A DNA stretch of 64,000 bases from NCBI GenBank assembly GCA_948567375.1, contig OX419757.1:65162001-65226000 (forward strand). Reading direction: 5' to 3'. A program made the position numbers and the translations under genes. The DNA comes from Lunularia cruciata. Its lineage: Eukaryota; Streptophyta; Marchantiopsida; Lunulariales; Lunulariaceae. This document shows, in pieces, positions 1 to 11,924 of this stretch; position 1 is the first letter of the stretch, and every line of letters starts with the position of its first letter. Below the pieces are notes generated by a model. It ran no database searches and was not told the DNA's origin. It saw only the letters and a program-made list of their open reading frames with translations.

Positions 1-787
1 TAACATTCCCAACAATGTGTCATGTCACTTGCTTAGCTCACACAATGCATAACGTTGGTGAAACAATACAAATGGGGATGTCTTGTCAATCAATTCCTTG
101 GATCAATGAAGAATACCTTTTCAAAATCATATTATTAGTGAGACCAATCCAAGGATATTGTAAAGTGCAACCCTCTTGCTTGGCCTATCATCACCCGTTG
201 GGGAATATAGTCAATGTTGCATATTAAAAAATGGATTTTACCAAATTGAAAGAGTTTGTCTCTAAACTCTAGGATAAATCCATTAACATATGATGTAGCT
301 TATCGTGAATCAACCTTTCAATGATGAGCTGTCAATTCAGACATTTGAGTTGTTACTCATGATTATTAGTTAGTTTGAGAAACAAGGACAAACAATGCAA
401 GAACAAATCTCTTTGATTGATAAAGCAGAGTTGAGTTTGACAAGAATTCATCTTCAAAAGATATTCTCAACAAGAACCTTGACTACAAATGGTTTGTGGA
501 TCAGACCTATAAGGAGTCCCTCCCTTCCTCATGGACTCATGTTCCTCTCTTGTTGATGTCGTGCTAGTTTTTTCTTGTATGCAAAATCTAGTTGTTGACA
601 TTACCAATTGTTTACTAGCAAAAACTATCCACAAATATATGATTATTTATTTTAATAGTGATCTATTGTAAATTGAATGTGAAATATATTCTTCTTTGAA
701 CTCCATTTTCCTGTCATTTTAAATCCAAAAAATTTCTATTTTAATGGGTATTACATTCCTGAAGACATTCTTCTTCATTTTCATTAT
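1..787. other. AT-rich stretch without a recognisable gene
   Basis: Both strands hold only short open frames (the longest is about 70 codons at 15-227), none with a motif I recognise. No splice-supported coding structure, tRNA or LTR end is visible. It may be old transposon sequence, but nothing proves this. Confidence 0.5.
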
Positions 788-1035
788 AAATTAATCACTC
801 TAAACTCTAAAATTTATAAATGTTGTATTCTTTTTCAAATATTTTCATATCTTTCTATTAAATTCTCAATAAATTTCATTATGAATTAATCACTCAAACC
901 CTAAAAATTATAAATGTTGTACTCTTTTTCGAGATATCTTCATATCTTTTTATTAAATTCTCAATAAACTTCAATTTAATTAAAAATTAAATTGAAATTA
1001 AAAGAGGATGAGAATTGACTATTCATTAGTATACT
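788..1035. repeat. Tandem ~95-bp repeat, possible 5' remnant of the non-LTR element
   Basis: Two imperfect units (about 788-883 and 884-975) share the order: ATCACTC plus an AAACCCTAAAA-like string, TATAAATGTTGTA, CATATCTTT and TTAAATTCTCAATAAA. The second unit is followed by GAGAATTGACTATTCATT. A similar succession, ATCACTCTAAACCCTAAAAA then GAGAATAGACTATTCACTT, lies at 16.96-17.09 kb just upstream of the non-LTR retroelement. This could therefore be a detached 5' end of that family. The AAACCCTAAA strings look telomere-like but are not arrayed. Confidence 0.45.
971..995. repeat. Perfect 11-bp inverted repeat, 3-nt loop
   Basis: TCAATTTAATT and its exact reverse complement are separated by AAA. 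It lies at the end of the tandem repeat. No role can be assigned. Confidence 0.8.
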
Positions 1036-3519
1036 ATATACTATTGTATGCTCATAAATCCTAGAATTTCTGCTCCCTCTCCCCTTGCTCAATATCCCTC
1101 GCCTCGAGTTCCGGTCACCTTGAGTGTGTACATGTATTGGTTTAAAGGTCAGTCGACTTTGTGGTCTAGCAATAGGAGTTGACTCGATTGAGGATGCCTT
1201 GCGGAGTCTCTTTACAACTGTTGGAAGACCTATTCTCATAACCAGGTGTTCTCCCGACGAAGTGTGGGAACTCAGAGGACAAGGACCAGTAACCTTCTCT
1301 TCCCGGTGTGTGCAAGATGGTAATTTCCCTGGTCTATGTCTAATGGTGATGACCTTGAATTGTTTGTTTCACTTTGAGACCATCGTCTGATTGCATCCAG
1401 AATTCACTTGTAAGAGTTCTTCAGCATACACCATTACGTGCACGATGTCCGTTGTATCCACTATTACAGTCTTTGGTTATGAGAGAACTTTGCATGCTAC
1501 TTACCTAATCGCCAGTTCTGAACTTCCATGAATAATCACTCACTGAGAAATACTTTCTTGTGAAACAGATTTAAAATGTTAATGCAGAGATTACCATATT
1601 CTTTAGGTTCATCTATAGATCTCTCGAGCCATCGTTCTACAAATAGCTAGTTCTATGTTCCTACATCTTTGAATTCTCTTTGGAATCGATCTCTCGGGCC
1701 ATAGTTCTGCGAGTAGCTATATCTTTGAATTCGATGTGCTATGTTTCTTTGGTATAACAATCATTTTTCTAATCCCCGTTTTCGGAACCTGAGAATTATT
1801 GATCATCTGGTCAAACACCTGGTTGCAACGCCGTCCAGTCACCTTCTTTTCATTGGAAACCCGAGAATCATTGTGAATCGGCTTTGGAAACCGCGTAGAA
1901 TCCTCTTCGTCTGTCTCTTTGGAGGACTATCTAAAGACAAAACGGTGACCACAATTGACGATTAATCATCGTTTCATCAAAAGAACAAAAAAACCCGGAG
2001 ATTGATCTTCATTATACTTTCAGATTATCGTGATTGCCAGATTAATCGTGGTCGCCATCGAAGAGATCCGTGCCAATTAAATTAATCACCACGTGAACCC
2101 ACGTCAAGCGAACGCGGGTTGGTCAAGTAAATGTAGTAACTTGGGGTGCAGTCGAGTAAAAGTGCAAACATAGGGGTGTAGTTAGGCATAGAACCGAATT
2201 TATGCCTGCGAAGCTGTACATAAGAGAATGTGAGGTTTCGTGAATCATGCTTGGAAGGTACTGGTCGCGTTGCCAGTCGACGTAATAACTATGAGTGACA
2301 GGATGGTAACGTGCAGTTCTGGGAATATGCACGTAACTGTTCAGCGGGAAAGCCAATAAAAGGATGAAAGATGTGAGAAGCGGCAACAGTTCTCAAAAAT
2401 GTCTGCCTGTTGTCTGAATCCAACGCTGCAGCAACAGATAGTAATGCACCAGATAAAATGTCAGACCTCAACCAATCTTGTGATGTCAACACACAGCGGC
2501 GACATAAGCACGACCAAAGAATGCGGAGTGACTATATTGAGTCAACCTGAGTGCCATTCCGCGCAGAATTAACAAGTTTCTAGAAGGATTGTCCCGACTA
2601 CCGGTAGGGTAGCATTGAATGCTATCCTACAGGTTCATCGAGTTTCAGGTCTCCCACGACCTAGTCATCGGACACAGGAGCAGCTTTGCAGCTCTGGATA
2701 TTCAGGAAGAAGCTGCGCAGACCCGATATAGTAATGGGCATGAGCTTCTAGTTCATGGCAGCTTTAGAGCCATGAAGTCCCTCACTATACATTGCTCTGA
2801 GTTCTGGTTAGGTTGAACTCTGAAATGACCACCTTTACAGCTTCTGCATCTCACGTGACGTAGGCACATGTGAAGTAGCTAGGAAAGGAATTTTATTCCG
2901 ACCACGATCAATGGCCTCGTCTCTCGTGGCGCACGTCTTGAGCGGCCTTCACATCTCAGGTCGTATGTCTCGCTGACTCTGCGTTAAAACTAAAGTGAAA
3001 AGAAATGGATCACAGAGCTCTCAGAAGCAATCAGACTTCTCACAACCTCCGCATTCCTTCGCCCGTCTTACATAGAGAATTTACTAATCGGACAATAAAA
3101 TGGAAAAGAACAGAATAGCTCAGAGCCACACACATGAACTTGCTCACTTCTCAACAATAAGTTCCTAACCTGCAACTCTTAACCTTTGGTTTCCTATTCA
3201 CATCTACTTATACAGTTCGTCCACTCTCTACAGTACTCAGCGAGATTTACTGAACTCCCCACATTATTACGGCTGTGGTGTCTTCCAAATCGTTTCGTTT
3301 ATTTGGTAGGAACAATCTATATTCCTTGGCAATTGCCTCTACAGGTCGAGCTTCCCACCTAAACATAAAGTAATTGTGTCTATGCTTGGGCAGAATACTT
3401 GATCCGTGACATAAACAGTCGTAGCTCACATTCTAATCAAACAATCTGGCCTAGATTCAAGGCTTTCCGCGTTACATGGGTGTACACTGCCAGTTCTCAT
3501 GTCCCACCGGTTGACCAAC
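1036..3519. other. Intergenic region, no gene recognised
   Basis: This stretch is less AT-rich than its left flank. It contains several open frames of 60-90 codons on both strands, with no recognised domain and no convincing exon chain. The part nearest 3.5 kb lies downstream of the stop of the minus-strand coiled-coil gene and should include its 3' UTR. I could not pick a polyadenylation signal with confidence. Confidence 0.5.
1618..1735. repeat. Two-unit tandem repeat (~70 bp)
   Basis: GATCTCTCGAGCCATCGTTC at 1618 recurs as GATCTCTCGGGCCATAGTTC at about 1688. Both are followed by a TAGCTA and an ATCTTTGAATTC segment. The second unit is shorter by an internal deletion. Confidence 0.65.
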
Positions 3520-6500
3520 TTAGAGAGCACCCCCAGTTTCAAGCTCGACGCCATCAACTTCCTCCAGTTTATCGGTCTGCTCTAAATCCGAGTCCAAGCC
3601 CATTTTGGTGTCCTTGCAATCAGCCTTGAATATTGCATCTTCAGAGTTCAATGAGCTCACTAAGGAGGAGCTTTGTCTTTCATATCGTCCACCTTGTAAC
3701 TGGTGAAGTCTTTGGAGCTCTTCAGCCTGAGAGTCCGCAGCCTCTGCTTCCGAATCCAAACTTTCTGCCTCCTCAAAATCCTCTAGCTCAATCGCTGTGT
3801 CCCGCTCCATCCTGGACGCTGCGGCCATCAACCGAAGCCTCTCACAACGAGCGACAGCGGCTTCTTTTTCCTTCTCTGCAATAAGATTATCCATATCGCC
3901 CAACGAACTTAATCTGTGCTCAGTTTCTGACTCCAAATTTTGGAGCTCGGAGGACAATCTATTCATGTCGGCAGTAGCCGCTTCTTTTTCCGAGGTGAGA
4001 GCCTTTGCCTCTGCTGCTAACCGACCAGCTTCTTTGAAATTTCGAGCTGCAGCTGCAAGTTTCTTTTCAGAATCCAATTCAGGAGCTCTCTTCTCCGCAA
4101 AAAGTATCAACTGCTTCTTCTCTGCAATTTCCTGGTTGAGTTTCACCTTGAGAGAAGTCAGCTCCTGTAGAAACAACTCCCACGTCAGTCACATAAAATG
4201 AGGGGTATGATATCTAAGCAGCAGCGAACATGATAGGCCCCGCCAACGAACGCGACAGAACGAGCCATATTTTCCTTTCTTTTGCTACAGCAGAACACAT
4301 CGGCAGTTGTGTTCACGTTGGATTCACTACGTACAGACATCAAGTATTGACGGAAACAAATTCACTCGATCATGACAATACCAAAATCTAATACAAACCT
4401 GAAGAGAAGAGCGACCAGATGAGCTCTCCTCACGAAGGGCCTGTGCTTCTTCTTCGGCTTTCTTCTCCTTCTCTACAAGCTCAGTCCTCTTCTCCTTGTA
4501 AAATGACGTGGTTACCGCTATAGCCTTCTTCAACTTCAGAACTTCTTGTAAAGCACATCCGGCAGTTGAAGCAGACATCGCCACTGCTTCCAGCTGGAGA
4601 CCACCTTTCTCCGCATCAGCAAGCAACAACAGCAAGCCGTCTTTCTCTGCAGAAATCCTCTTGAAATCGTTTTCGACTTCTACTGAAGTGAGAGCCAAGG
4701 TTTCAGTCTCGCTGTCCAAACTCTTCCGTTGCATCTCAAAGTTGGAAACAACACTGCTCATCTTCTCGTCTACTGTTGCGATACGTTCATCACACTCTGC
4801 AATCTCCGCCTCCTTCTTCCTAACTAATGATAGTAGATCCTCAAGCTCTGAGACTAAATGACTTCGTTGTTCAGTCAACGATGCTTTCAACTCGGTTTCT
4901 GCCTTGGTTCCCTCTCCAATGACCTTATCAAGTTCAGCATTGGCTTCCTCGATAATTCTGAGAGACAAGGCTAGCTTTCTTTTTCTACCTTCAGCTGCTT
5001 CTTCGTCAGCACTCAGTCTCTCCATCTCCCGTGTCGCAACTTCTTGCACTTCTTTTCTCACTCTTTCTGCAGCATCCTCAGCCTCCTGCTTGTAGCAATC
5101 AAACATAACGCTCAGCTTCAGCCAAATGGCTCAATAACATTCGAGAACTTGCCACACATCTAGCCAAGGCTGGCATGCAATGTAAATGCTGATATGAGAC
5201 TCTGTACAATCAAAAGACATGCAGCGTTGCATATCATTTTACAAAGCCAGAGAAGAGAAAGGGCAAGAAGTGCACAAAACCAGAGTTCAGAACTATGAAT
5301 CCAAAATTGATTGACCGCAAACCATTCCTTCCGATGAGACTACCGAGAAACTTGGTGCAGGACAATAGTAGATTCGACCGAGGTCAATGAGCAGCACAAC
5401 TGACAATAATCATAGGTTTAAGCAATAAATCATCGTCACAACTATAATTATCTGTGCTAAAAGAAGAGAAATACTAACGCTTAGAATGTAAAGAACGACT
5501 GACATCAATTAACAACTGCATTGAGAAACAATCTAAGATAAGGTAAGTCAACAATCTAAGATATCGTAAATCAATATGCCCAGAAGATCAACGGAATGTA
5601 GACTTTCCAGCGCCGAAATGTACAAATAAGGAACTGGATCCAAATGCTGGAAGCAAAAGGACAACTTGCACAATCATGATACTCGTTTAAATTAGTCAAG
5701 TGGGAAGACAGGTTAAAGATTAAGGCAAACATGTCAGGCCAGTAACAAAGTCAATAGTCCCAGAAGATCAATGAGTAGTAATAAGTTACAAATTATTACA
5801 TGAATAAGCTACAGACGACGCATACATAAGGTACGACCTGTAAATAGTGCTGGCTAGTTTCAAGATTGGCCAAAGACCAAATTCCATTGAAGTTCAAAGA
5901 CAAAGCATACCGAACAAAGGGAATGATAGAATTTGTAAGCCGACAAACGGAATGTAGACTTTCCAGCGCCGAAATGTGCAAATAATGAACTGGATCTCAT
6001 GGGTGGAAGCAAAAGAACAACTTGTCCAATCATGACGCTCGTTTGAATTAGTCAAGCGAGAAGACAGGTGAAAGATTAAGGCAAACAGGTCAGGCCAGTG
6101 ACAAAGATCAACACTCAGTAAGCCATAATCCAAGAAATGTATCAATGACGAATGTCAGGGAGTAATCAAACAGAGCGGTCAAAACGTTAAACAAAAAACA
6201 GATGAGTGAATAGTATAAGCATTAAAGTGGAAATTACGTCGGGTATGAGCAGAATTGAGGAGAAGCACTACTTTGGGAACAACGCAAAATAACAAGGGGA
6301 CGGTGTTTGCATCATGCGTAACCAGCAACTTCACTGGCTCAGACGTTTGCTTATGAGACATGATCACTAGCACTAGGATCACTCTGAAAGTTTCTAGAAA
6401 GTGAACGGGATTGCCAGAGTTGCTGGTAATTAGTGCTAGTACAAGCATTGAAGATACCAACGCCCAAGGAAATTTAGGCATTTGACTACTAAAACATTTC

Positions 6501-8461
6501 CAAATGGTGACACCACAGAAACAAAGGGGCTCACGCTAAAGAATCAGAACATATCAATCAGACACCGACTACAGATAGGACAAGAGAAAGCACTTGAGGC
6601 ACTCTAGGGTGTATGTATGAATAGGTTCAAGCAGCTGATTGATCACCTGCTTCAGTAATTCAAAAAGTCGGGCTCCTTCTTCCTCTGCAGCCAGTTGTAG
6701 ATCTAAAACCTTCTGTACTTTGGTACCAGCTAGGTCACACTGAACCTCAGCTAATTTGAAATCTTCCGCAGCCTGCTTCATGGCATTCTCCGCCTCCGCA
6801 ACACTTTCGCTAAGCACATCGGCTTTCTCGAAATCTTCGCGCTCACAAGCTGCATCCAGCTCCTCTTCCAAAGTCTTACACCTAGTGGAAGCTGCAGAAA
6901 CTTTCTCCGCAGCCTGTCTTCTTGCCTGAATTGCAGCTTTCCGCAAGGATGATAAAGCGGAGCTCCTCCCTTGCAGCTCTTGCATTTGATGAGCAACCAG
7001 ATCTTTAACATACTGCAACTTTTCCTCGATAGTCCCAGTCCATTTTGCAGCTCGAGACCGAATGTCCAATTCATCTTCTATAAGGTCATCTACCTCTTCA
7101 CTTTCTCCTCCTTCGTTGCCCTGTCCTCCTGTGAACTCGCTGTCCACTGCTAAATCGGTAGTTTCCTTGTCTGCGTTTAGTTCCCTAACAATCTCGCCAG
7201 GAGGCCTGTTGAAAGTTGACTCTTCTTCTACCGACTCCTCTCCTCCAGCACTATATGAAAGCGGAGTAAAATTACCTGGTGAATCCTGATCATTTCCCCC
7301 TGATAATCTCCTTTCTTCTACCTGTCCAACCTGCTGCATATCCTCACTGCGTCTAGTGTCTAGTGGATCCTTATCCCTTACATCAAGTTTTTCTTTGTCA
7401 ATGTTCCCTGACGTGCTAGATGTTGGAGTAATTTCTGGAAGGCTAGCGTGCGTCTCTAAGGTTTTGGATGCATAACTTTCCACTCCGTCTGCTATATCTG
7501 CTACAGCAACCTCTCTAAAGGAAGCCTCGCTCTCTCCAGCATGGCTTGTTGACTCAGACAATTCTTCTCCGTCAAATTGCCCTTGACTACTTGTCCTAGA
7601 GAGGCCCTGACTTGAGAAGGATTGTCTAGGACTTTCCAAGTTGCCGTTTACGCTATCTTTTCCAGCTACTGCTCCAATGATTTTGTTTCTAGCAGCGCCT
7701 TTCCTAGTTGACAACTCTTCCTGTTCCTCTTCCTCCCTTCCGTATCCAATCTTCATGCTTCTTTTTTTCCTGCGCATCCCTGGCTTTTGTGAAGGAGAGG
7801 ACGCCAACAAGGTGAGAGATTTACCACTTTGTAGGTTCCCCGCAGAAGAGTGCTTAAATGGAGTCGTTGGTCCTACATTGTTGTATGCAGTCATAATAGA
7901 TTCTACTGTTGGTTTATCCTTCTCACCATTTCCAACTCTTTCACCGGCTGACTTCCCGTCAAACGATCCTGATTTCTGGTGCTGAACAAAACCTGCAGGT
8001 TTCTGAGCAACGGCATCCCCTGTAGATGTACTATGACTTTCAGACACCTCAAAATGCATTTGCATACTGCCTTCGTCATCCATGGGGGAAACATCAAGTC
8101 CGCTGAATAGGCTTTCGTCTAAAGGTCTGCTTGGATCCCTCAGTAAGCCTCCATGAGCGGATGGAGAGAATGGTGCAGCAGAAGCAAGGGAGCCAGACAC
8201 GTTTCGAGACAGGGATGGTACAGAACTAAGAGAAGACGACGAGCTAGACCGGACTGGAGTAGGTGCAGAAGGTACCACGGACTCTGCGGTTGTGGAAATA
8301 GATACTGGTTCTTTCAACCCTGATTTTTCTACCGAAACATTTGTGAGGTCCCCGTTAGTACCATCAGCAGGAGACTCGCTCACATCCTCCAATGAACCAG
8401 GCATCATAAAGTCCATACCCTCGAAAAGTGAATCCATTTCGTTTCCTGCACCATCCGCCAT
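3520..8461 (-). CDS. Coiled-coil protein with UVR-like segments (3 exons)
   Basis: Model: exons 8461-6647, 5115-4399 and 4164-3520 on the minus strand. All junctions are phase 0 with donors CAG|GTGATC and CAG|GTTTGT and acceptors CTGAAG| and CTACAG|. The product is about 1058 residues. Residues 1-460 are low-complexity, acidic and Ser-rich, with a basic patch RRKKRSMK near 230; from about 470 to the end the protein is nearly all heptad-like coiled coil. Three stretches resemble the UVR motif, with cores REDFEKADVL (late exon 1), ARNFKEAGRL and LEDFEEAESL (both exon 3). There is no signal peptide or membrane segment, so a soluble scaffold or tether is likely. The start is the first ATG of a long open exon, right after a possible 5'-UTR splice acceptor. 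Function is not known to me; a further small exon inside the 1.5-kb intron 1 cannot be excluded. Confidence 0.85.
5589..6118. repeat. Direct duplication inside intron 1
   Basis: About 165 bp beginning ACGGAATGTAGACTTTCCAG at 5591 recurs at 5947, an offset of 356 bp. The two copies stay collinear through AGACAGGT, AAGATTAAGGCAAAC and GTCAGGCCAGT. Both lie within intron 1 of the coiled-coil gene. No open frame spans them. Confidence 0.8.
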
Positions 8462-9300
8462 CTTGAAGTATTTTTGAGCCTAGGGACAGCACATCAAGGC
8501 TGATATCTATCCACTCTCACATCAATAAATGCGCAATCTGCTCCATCCTTTACCTCCTGAGTCCGATGAGTCCCACTTCCAATCCCTATCTGCTGCCGCA
8601 CTGAAACCTCATAGATGAACGCTCTCGACCTCGAAGAATTACTCTCCCAGCATATTCCTGAATTTTCATTCTGTTCCATGTTCAGATCGGGCAAACATCC
8701 ATATCAGAATATCTGGACTTCCACCGCTTCTACCTTCGACATCCTCTTAATGTCGGCAAAACCTAAACTCACATAAGATATACGACTCCAGATCCTCATT
8801 TCAAGACCACTGTAAAAACCACATTTTCCACCAATTTCGACTACTTACATCCCGAGCGAGAAAGCAAATTATCCAAGCTTCAGCGTAATGCTATTCTCTC
8901 TCAGAATCAGATTGCGAAAAAGAAAACATAAACAAGGGATCGGTAGAAAACTTCACCTCCGTGGTCGATATGCTCAGATCCAACTCTACATCAGTTTTCG
9001 AACTGTAGACGGCAGCAGCATGATCCATTTAAGCTCCAGAGTTCAATCTATAAACAGTGTCCCAAATAACCAATACCATTCACCAATAGACCGTTCGACC
9101 ACATCGGATCGGACACAAACGGATCTGCATAAATTACGTGAGCTGTTCCTCTTCTCTCCGCAACAATGACTGAAGCGCAGACTGTAGTGGGACACAGAGT
9201 GAAAGAGGGAAGGTAAACACTCCTCAGAACACCGCTATCTTGTTCAGATGTGCTCAATTCTTCCCTGACATGTATCGACGTTAAAGCTAAAGCTAAATCC
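8462..9300 (-). promoter_or_regulatory. Probable 5' UTR and promoter-proximal region of the coiled-coil gene
   Basis: In the minus sense, CTGTCCCTAG followed by GCTCAAAAATAC lies just ahead of the ATG and resembles a splice acceptor. This suggests a 5' leader intron, common in plant genes. I could not fix the transcription start or a TATA box. No coding exon is evident upstream. Confidence 0.4.
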
Positions 9301-9624
9301 TGTGCGGGAATGGACAGTTCCAGTCAACGAAGGGACGTGTCACCCATGCTTCGGGCTTCGCAGAAGAAACAATCTAGCTAACATCGTAGGACTTTATCTA
9401 AAAGACAGGACAGACTCCGGCAGAGTTTTGTCTTTGCTGCAATGTGTTCTTGGTAAAAATCTACCTTCCTGGACGTACCTTTTCTAAAAGGCAAGATAGA
9501 AATAAACTTTTTATTCTAAGGTTTTAGGTTTTACGAATGTTCGAAATCGTTCTCCTTACTCAATGATAGTGTGTCGATTGTTCTACAAAATACTAAATGA
9601 AAACGTGTGTCATTGTTTTAAGAT

Positions 9625-9990
9625 AGCATAGCAAGATGGTACAATCCGTACGAAAACAATCCCACTAGGTGATTATTTTTTGAATATTCCAATAGTTGAT
9701 AAAATATAATCCATACGAGAACCATCGTACTAGGTAATACTTCTTATGATATTCTAATATTTGTAAACTATAATCCATATGAGAACCATCGAACCAAGTG
9801 ATATTTCTTTGGATTATCAATAGTGTGTAAACCATATCATTCACATATCTTATGTATTTCGAATATTCCAATAGTCTTTAAACTGTATGTAATCCATACG
9901 AGAACCATCATATTAGATATCAGGTGATTCTTCTTCTTCGGATATTCCATTGATTTATAAACCATACCACTCGGACTCTTATGTACATTG
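9625..9990. repeat. Degenerate tandem array, ~65-80-bp units
   Basis: At least four or five diverged units carry the core AATCCATACGAGAACCATC (for example near 9706, 9770 and 9890), alternating with ATATTCCAATAG and TTTGTAAACTATA segments. Divergence and unequal spacing indicate an old array. No coding role is seen. Confidence 0.7.
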
Positions 9991-10039
9991 AAGCAAATTC
10001 CTCCTCCTTTAGATGCTGTAGAAAAGATTCCTCTTACCA

Positions 10040-10120
10040 GATTGAGCCTTAGCTCCATTTTACCCCGTATATCTTTCCTTCTACGGCTTGATAGGTTGCT
10101 ATCTTACGCGGTCGCCACTT
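10040..10120 (+). repeat. Dispersed 3'-tail copy of the non-LTR element
   Basis: The order CCTTAGCTCCATTTTACC, TACGGCTTGATAGG, CTATCTTACGCGGTCGCC matches the sense-strand 3' tail of the retroelement at 13.47-13.56 kb. No element body precedes it, as expected for a severely 5'-truncated insertion or a SINE sharing that tail. Confidence 0.65.
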
Positions 10121-11924
10121 TTCTCTAAAGTTACTGTGTTATGTATGCATCATCTTATGGTTTTTTGTTTCATTGTTTGATTGCTATTAACTTGTTGAAC
10201 TTCAGAAAGTAGTATGTATTACAGAGTAGGAAATCTGATTATGTAATATGAATTGAAGTTTATAATATTGCAACAGGAATTTTATTGTGCATATGAGATG
10301 ATAAAGATTATTTATGTCTCAAACTAAAATTGAAATATTTAAAATAATTTCGGTGTATGAATAATCGCTTGCGTCGCATGCGTGGGATTGCTTATAATCG
10401 ACTCATATCTTTGATTGATTAATTGATCTAAGATGATTGATCTATTTTCTATAGAAGAAGAATATTTTTCTAATATAACCAAAGAAACCACTACCAAGTA
10501 CTTCATTCTTAATATATTACCTGAAAGAAAAGACTATATCTTGATAGTCTAAGGATAACATCCATAACCTAGGATACAATCAAATAAAATTTAATTATTC
10601 TTATTTTTACTTTTTTGCATGCTTCTTCAATTTTAGATCAATTTTTAAACATGAATATTTAGAATATACTTACAAATATTTGGAAAATACTTACAAGTAC
10701 AAATACTTTAGAGCCATTTTTTGTGTTTTCTATTATGCAACTGGAGTTTGATAGGAACGCTCTTATAATTTTTAAAGTCAATAATAAAAAAATATAATTT
10801 TATACTAATTCAGTAATTGCATCTCTTTTAGAATAAAATATAACAGGATTTATTTATTTAAATTAATTTCAGAAATAAACTATAGTATTTTCAGCTTTTA
10901 CACACTATGAATTACATAGGATTTCAAATATTAATTAGACTACCATACAGTAATATATTTGGAAATATATGGGAATTGATTACTGTACAACCTAAAGTAA
11001 TTTTGACACATAGTGATTATGTAGAAAAGATAAGGTAATCAGAAATATCTTTGGATATCTAATCGCTAATCAGAAATAGTTAGCAAAATCATTGATTATC
11101 TATCCAGATCCCCAATTTTCTTTAAATGCAAGTCAAAGGAATCGTTAACAAGATTCTTGACGATCTATCCAAATACTGTAAATTTGAGTTGGAGGAATAC
11201 TTGACTTTGGACTTCCTAGCTTAAATACACTTCTCGAGGTGGTTGACTCCAAAGGGTGATTGATGGATTCCATTCTAGCAACCTTACTACATCCCGTTCT
11301 TTGGACGATATCCAGAAACCCACTAAGTGCAGATGAAATGTAAGCATGAATGTGTGCAAATCGAAATGAATTGCAACTCAGGAAATGGAACTTAAATGGA
11401 AATAACAATACGAAGGCAAGCCGAAAGTAAAGACATATTTGAGACATCTCATGAATAACATCTGCAGAGAACTGGTATACATCGTGTAACCCCAAGCAAG
11501 ACGCGATCGATAAAGCGTATGAAATAGAACGTGGGGTAGAAACCATGAACCAGAGAAACATCGAGCTAGGAGTAATATACAAAGCACCGGGGCGTCTCAA
11601 AAATAGAATTTAAGGGTTATTCATGGGTATTGTCAGAATTCCTATTATTATGTACTAGTACTCGTAAAAAAAGTAGGCATTTCATTCAATAACAGTACTT
11701 GTAATACTTCAACGAGTCATTTTAGTTTTGTTTTGTGAAAATTGAGGTTGACCTCTTTTGACCGGTTCTAAGAGTTACTGACAATCCTGTAATATTTAAT
11801 GGGTAATAAAAAAGATCATCTATAAAAAATTTACAGGCCTATGGATATTACCTATTACCTAATTCAAGTACTCCACTGCATCTTTTTACGGAATTTTAAC
11901 ATTTCCTGTAACATTTTTACTGGA
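10121..11924. other. AT-rich non-coding stretch
   Basis: There are long A/T runs and many stops in all frames. A 151-codon minus-strand frame at 11145-11600 has no recognised motif, and I do not call it a gene. No RNA gene is recognised. Confidence 0.5.

Noticed and set aside
788-1000. AAACCCTAAA strings as interstitial telomere repeats
   Set aside because: Only single units occur, embedded in longer repeat units, with no tandem telomeric array.
4508-4861. 117-codon plus-strand frame rich in Ser and Ala, plus others at 3797-4201 and 7641-7985
   Set aside because: Shadows of the minus-strand coiled-coil exons, caused by their Glu/Lys/Ala-rich codons.
9625-9990. Regular repeats considered as a CRISPR-like array
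   Set aside because: Units are diverged, spacing is uneven and the genome is eukaryotic, so it is a decayed tandem repeat.
11145-11600. 151-codon minus-strand frame as a possible gene
   Set aside because: No recognisable domain, no splice partner and AT-rich surroundings. Chance is more likely.
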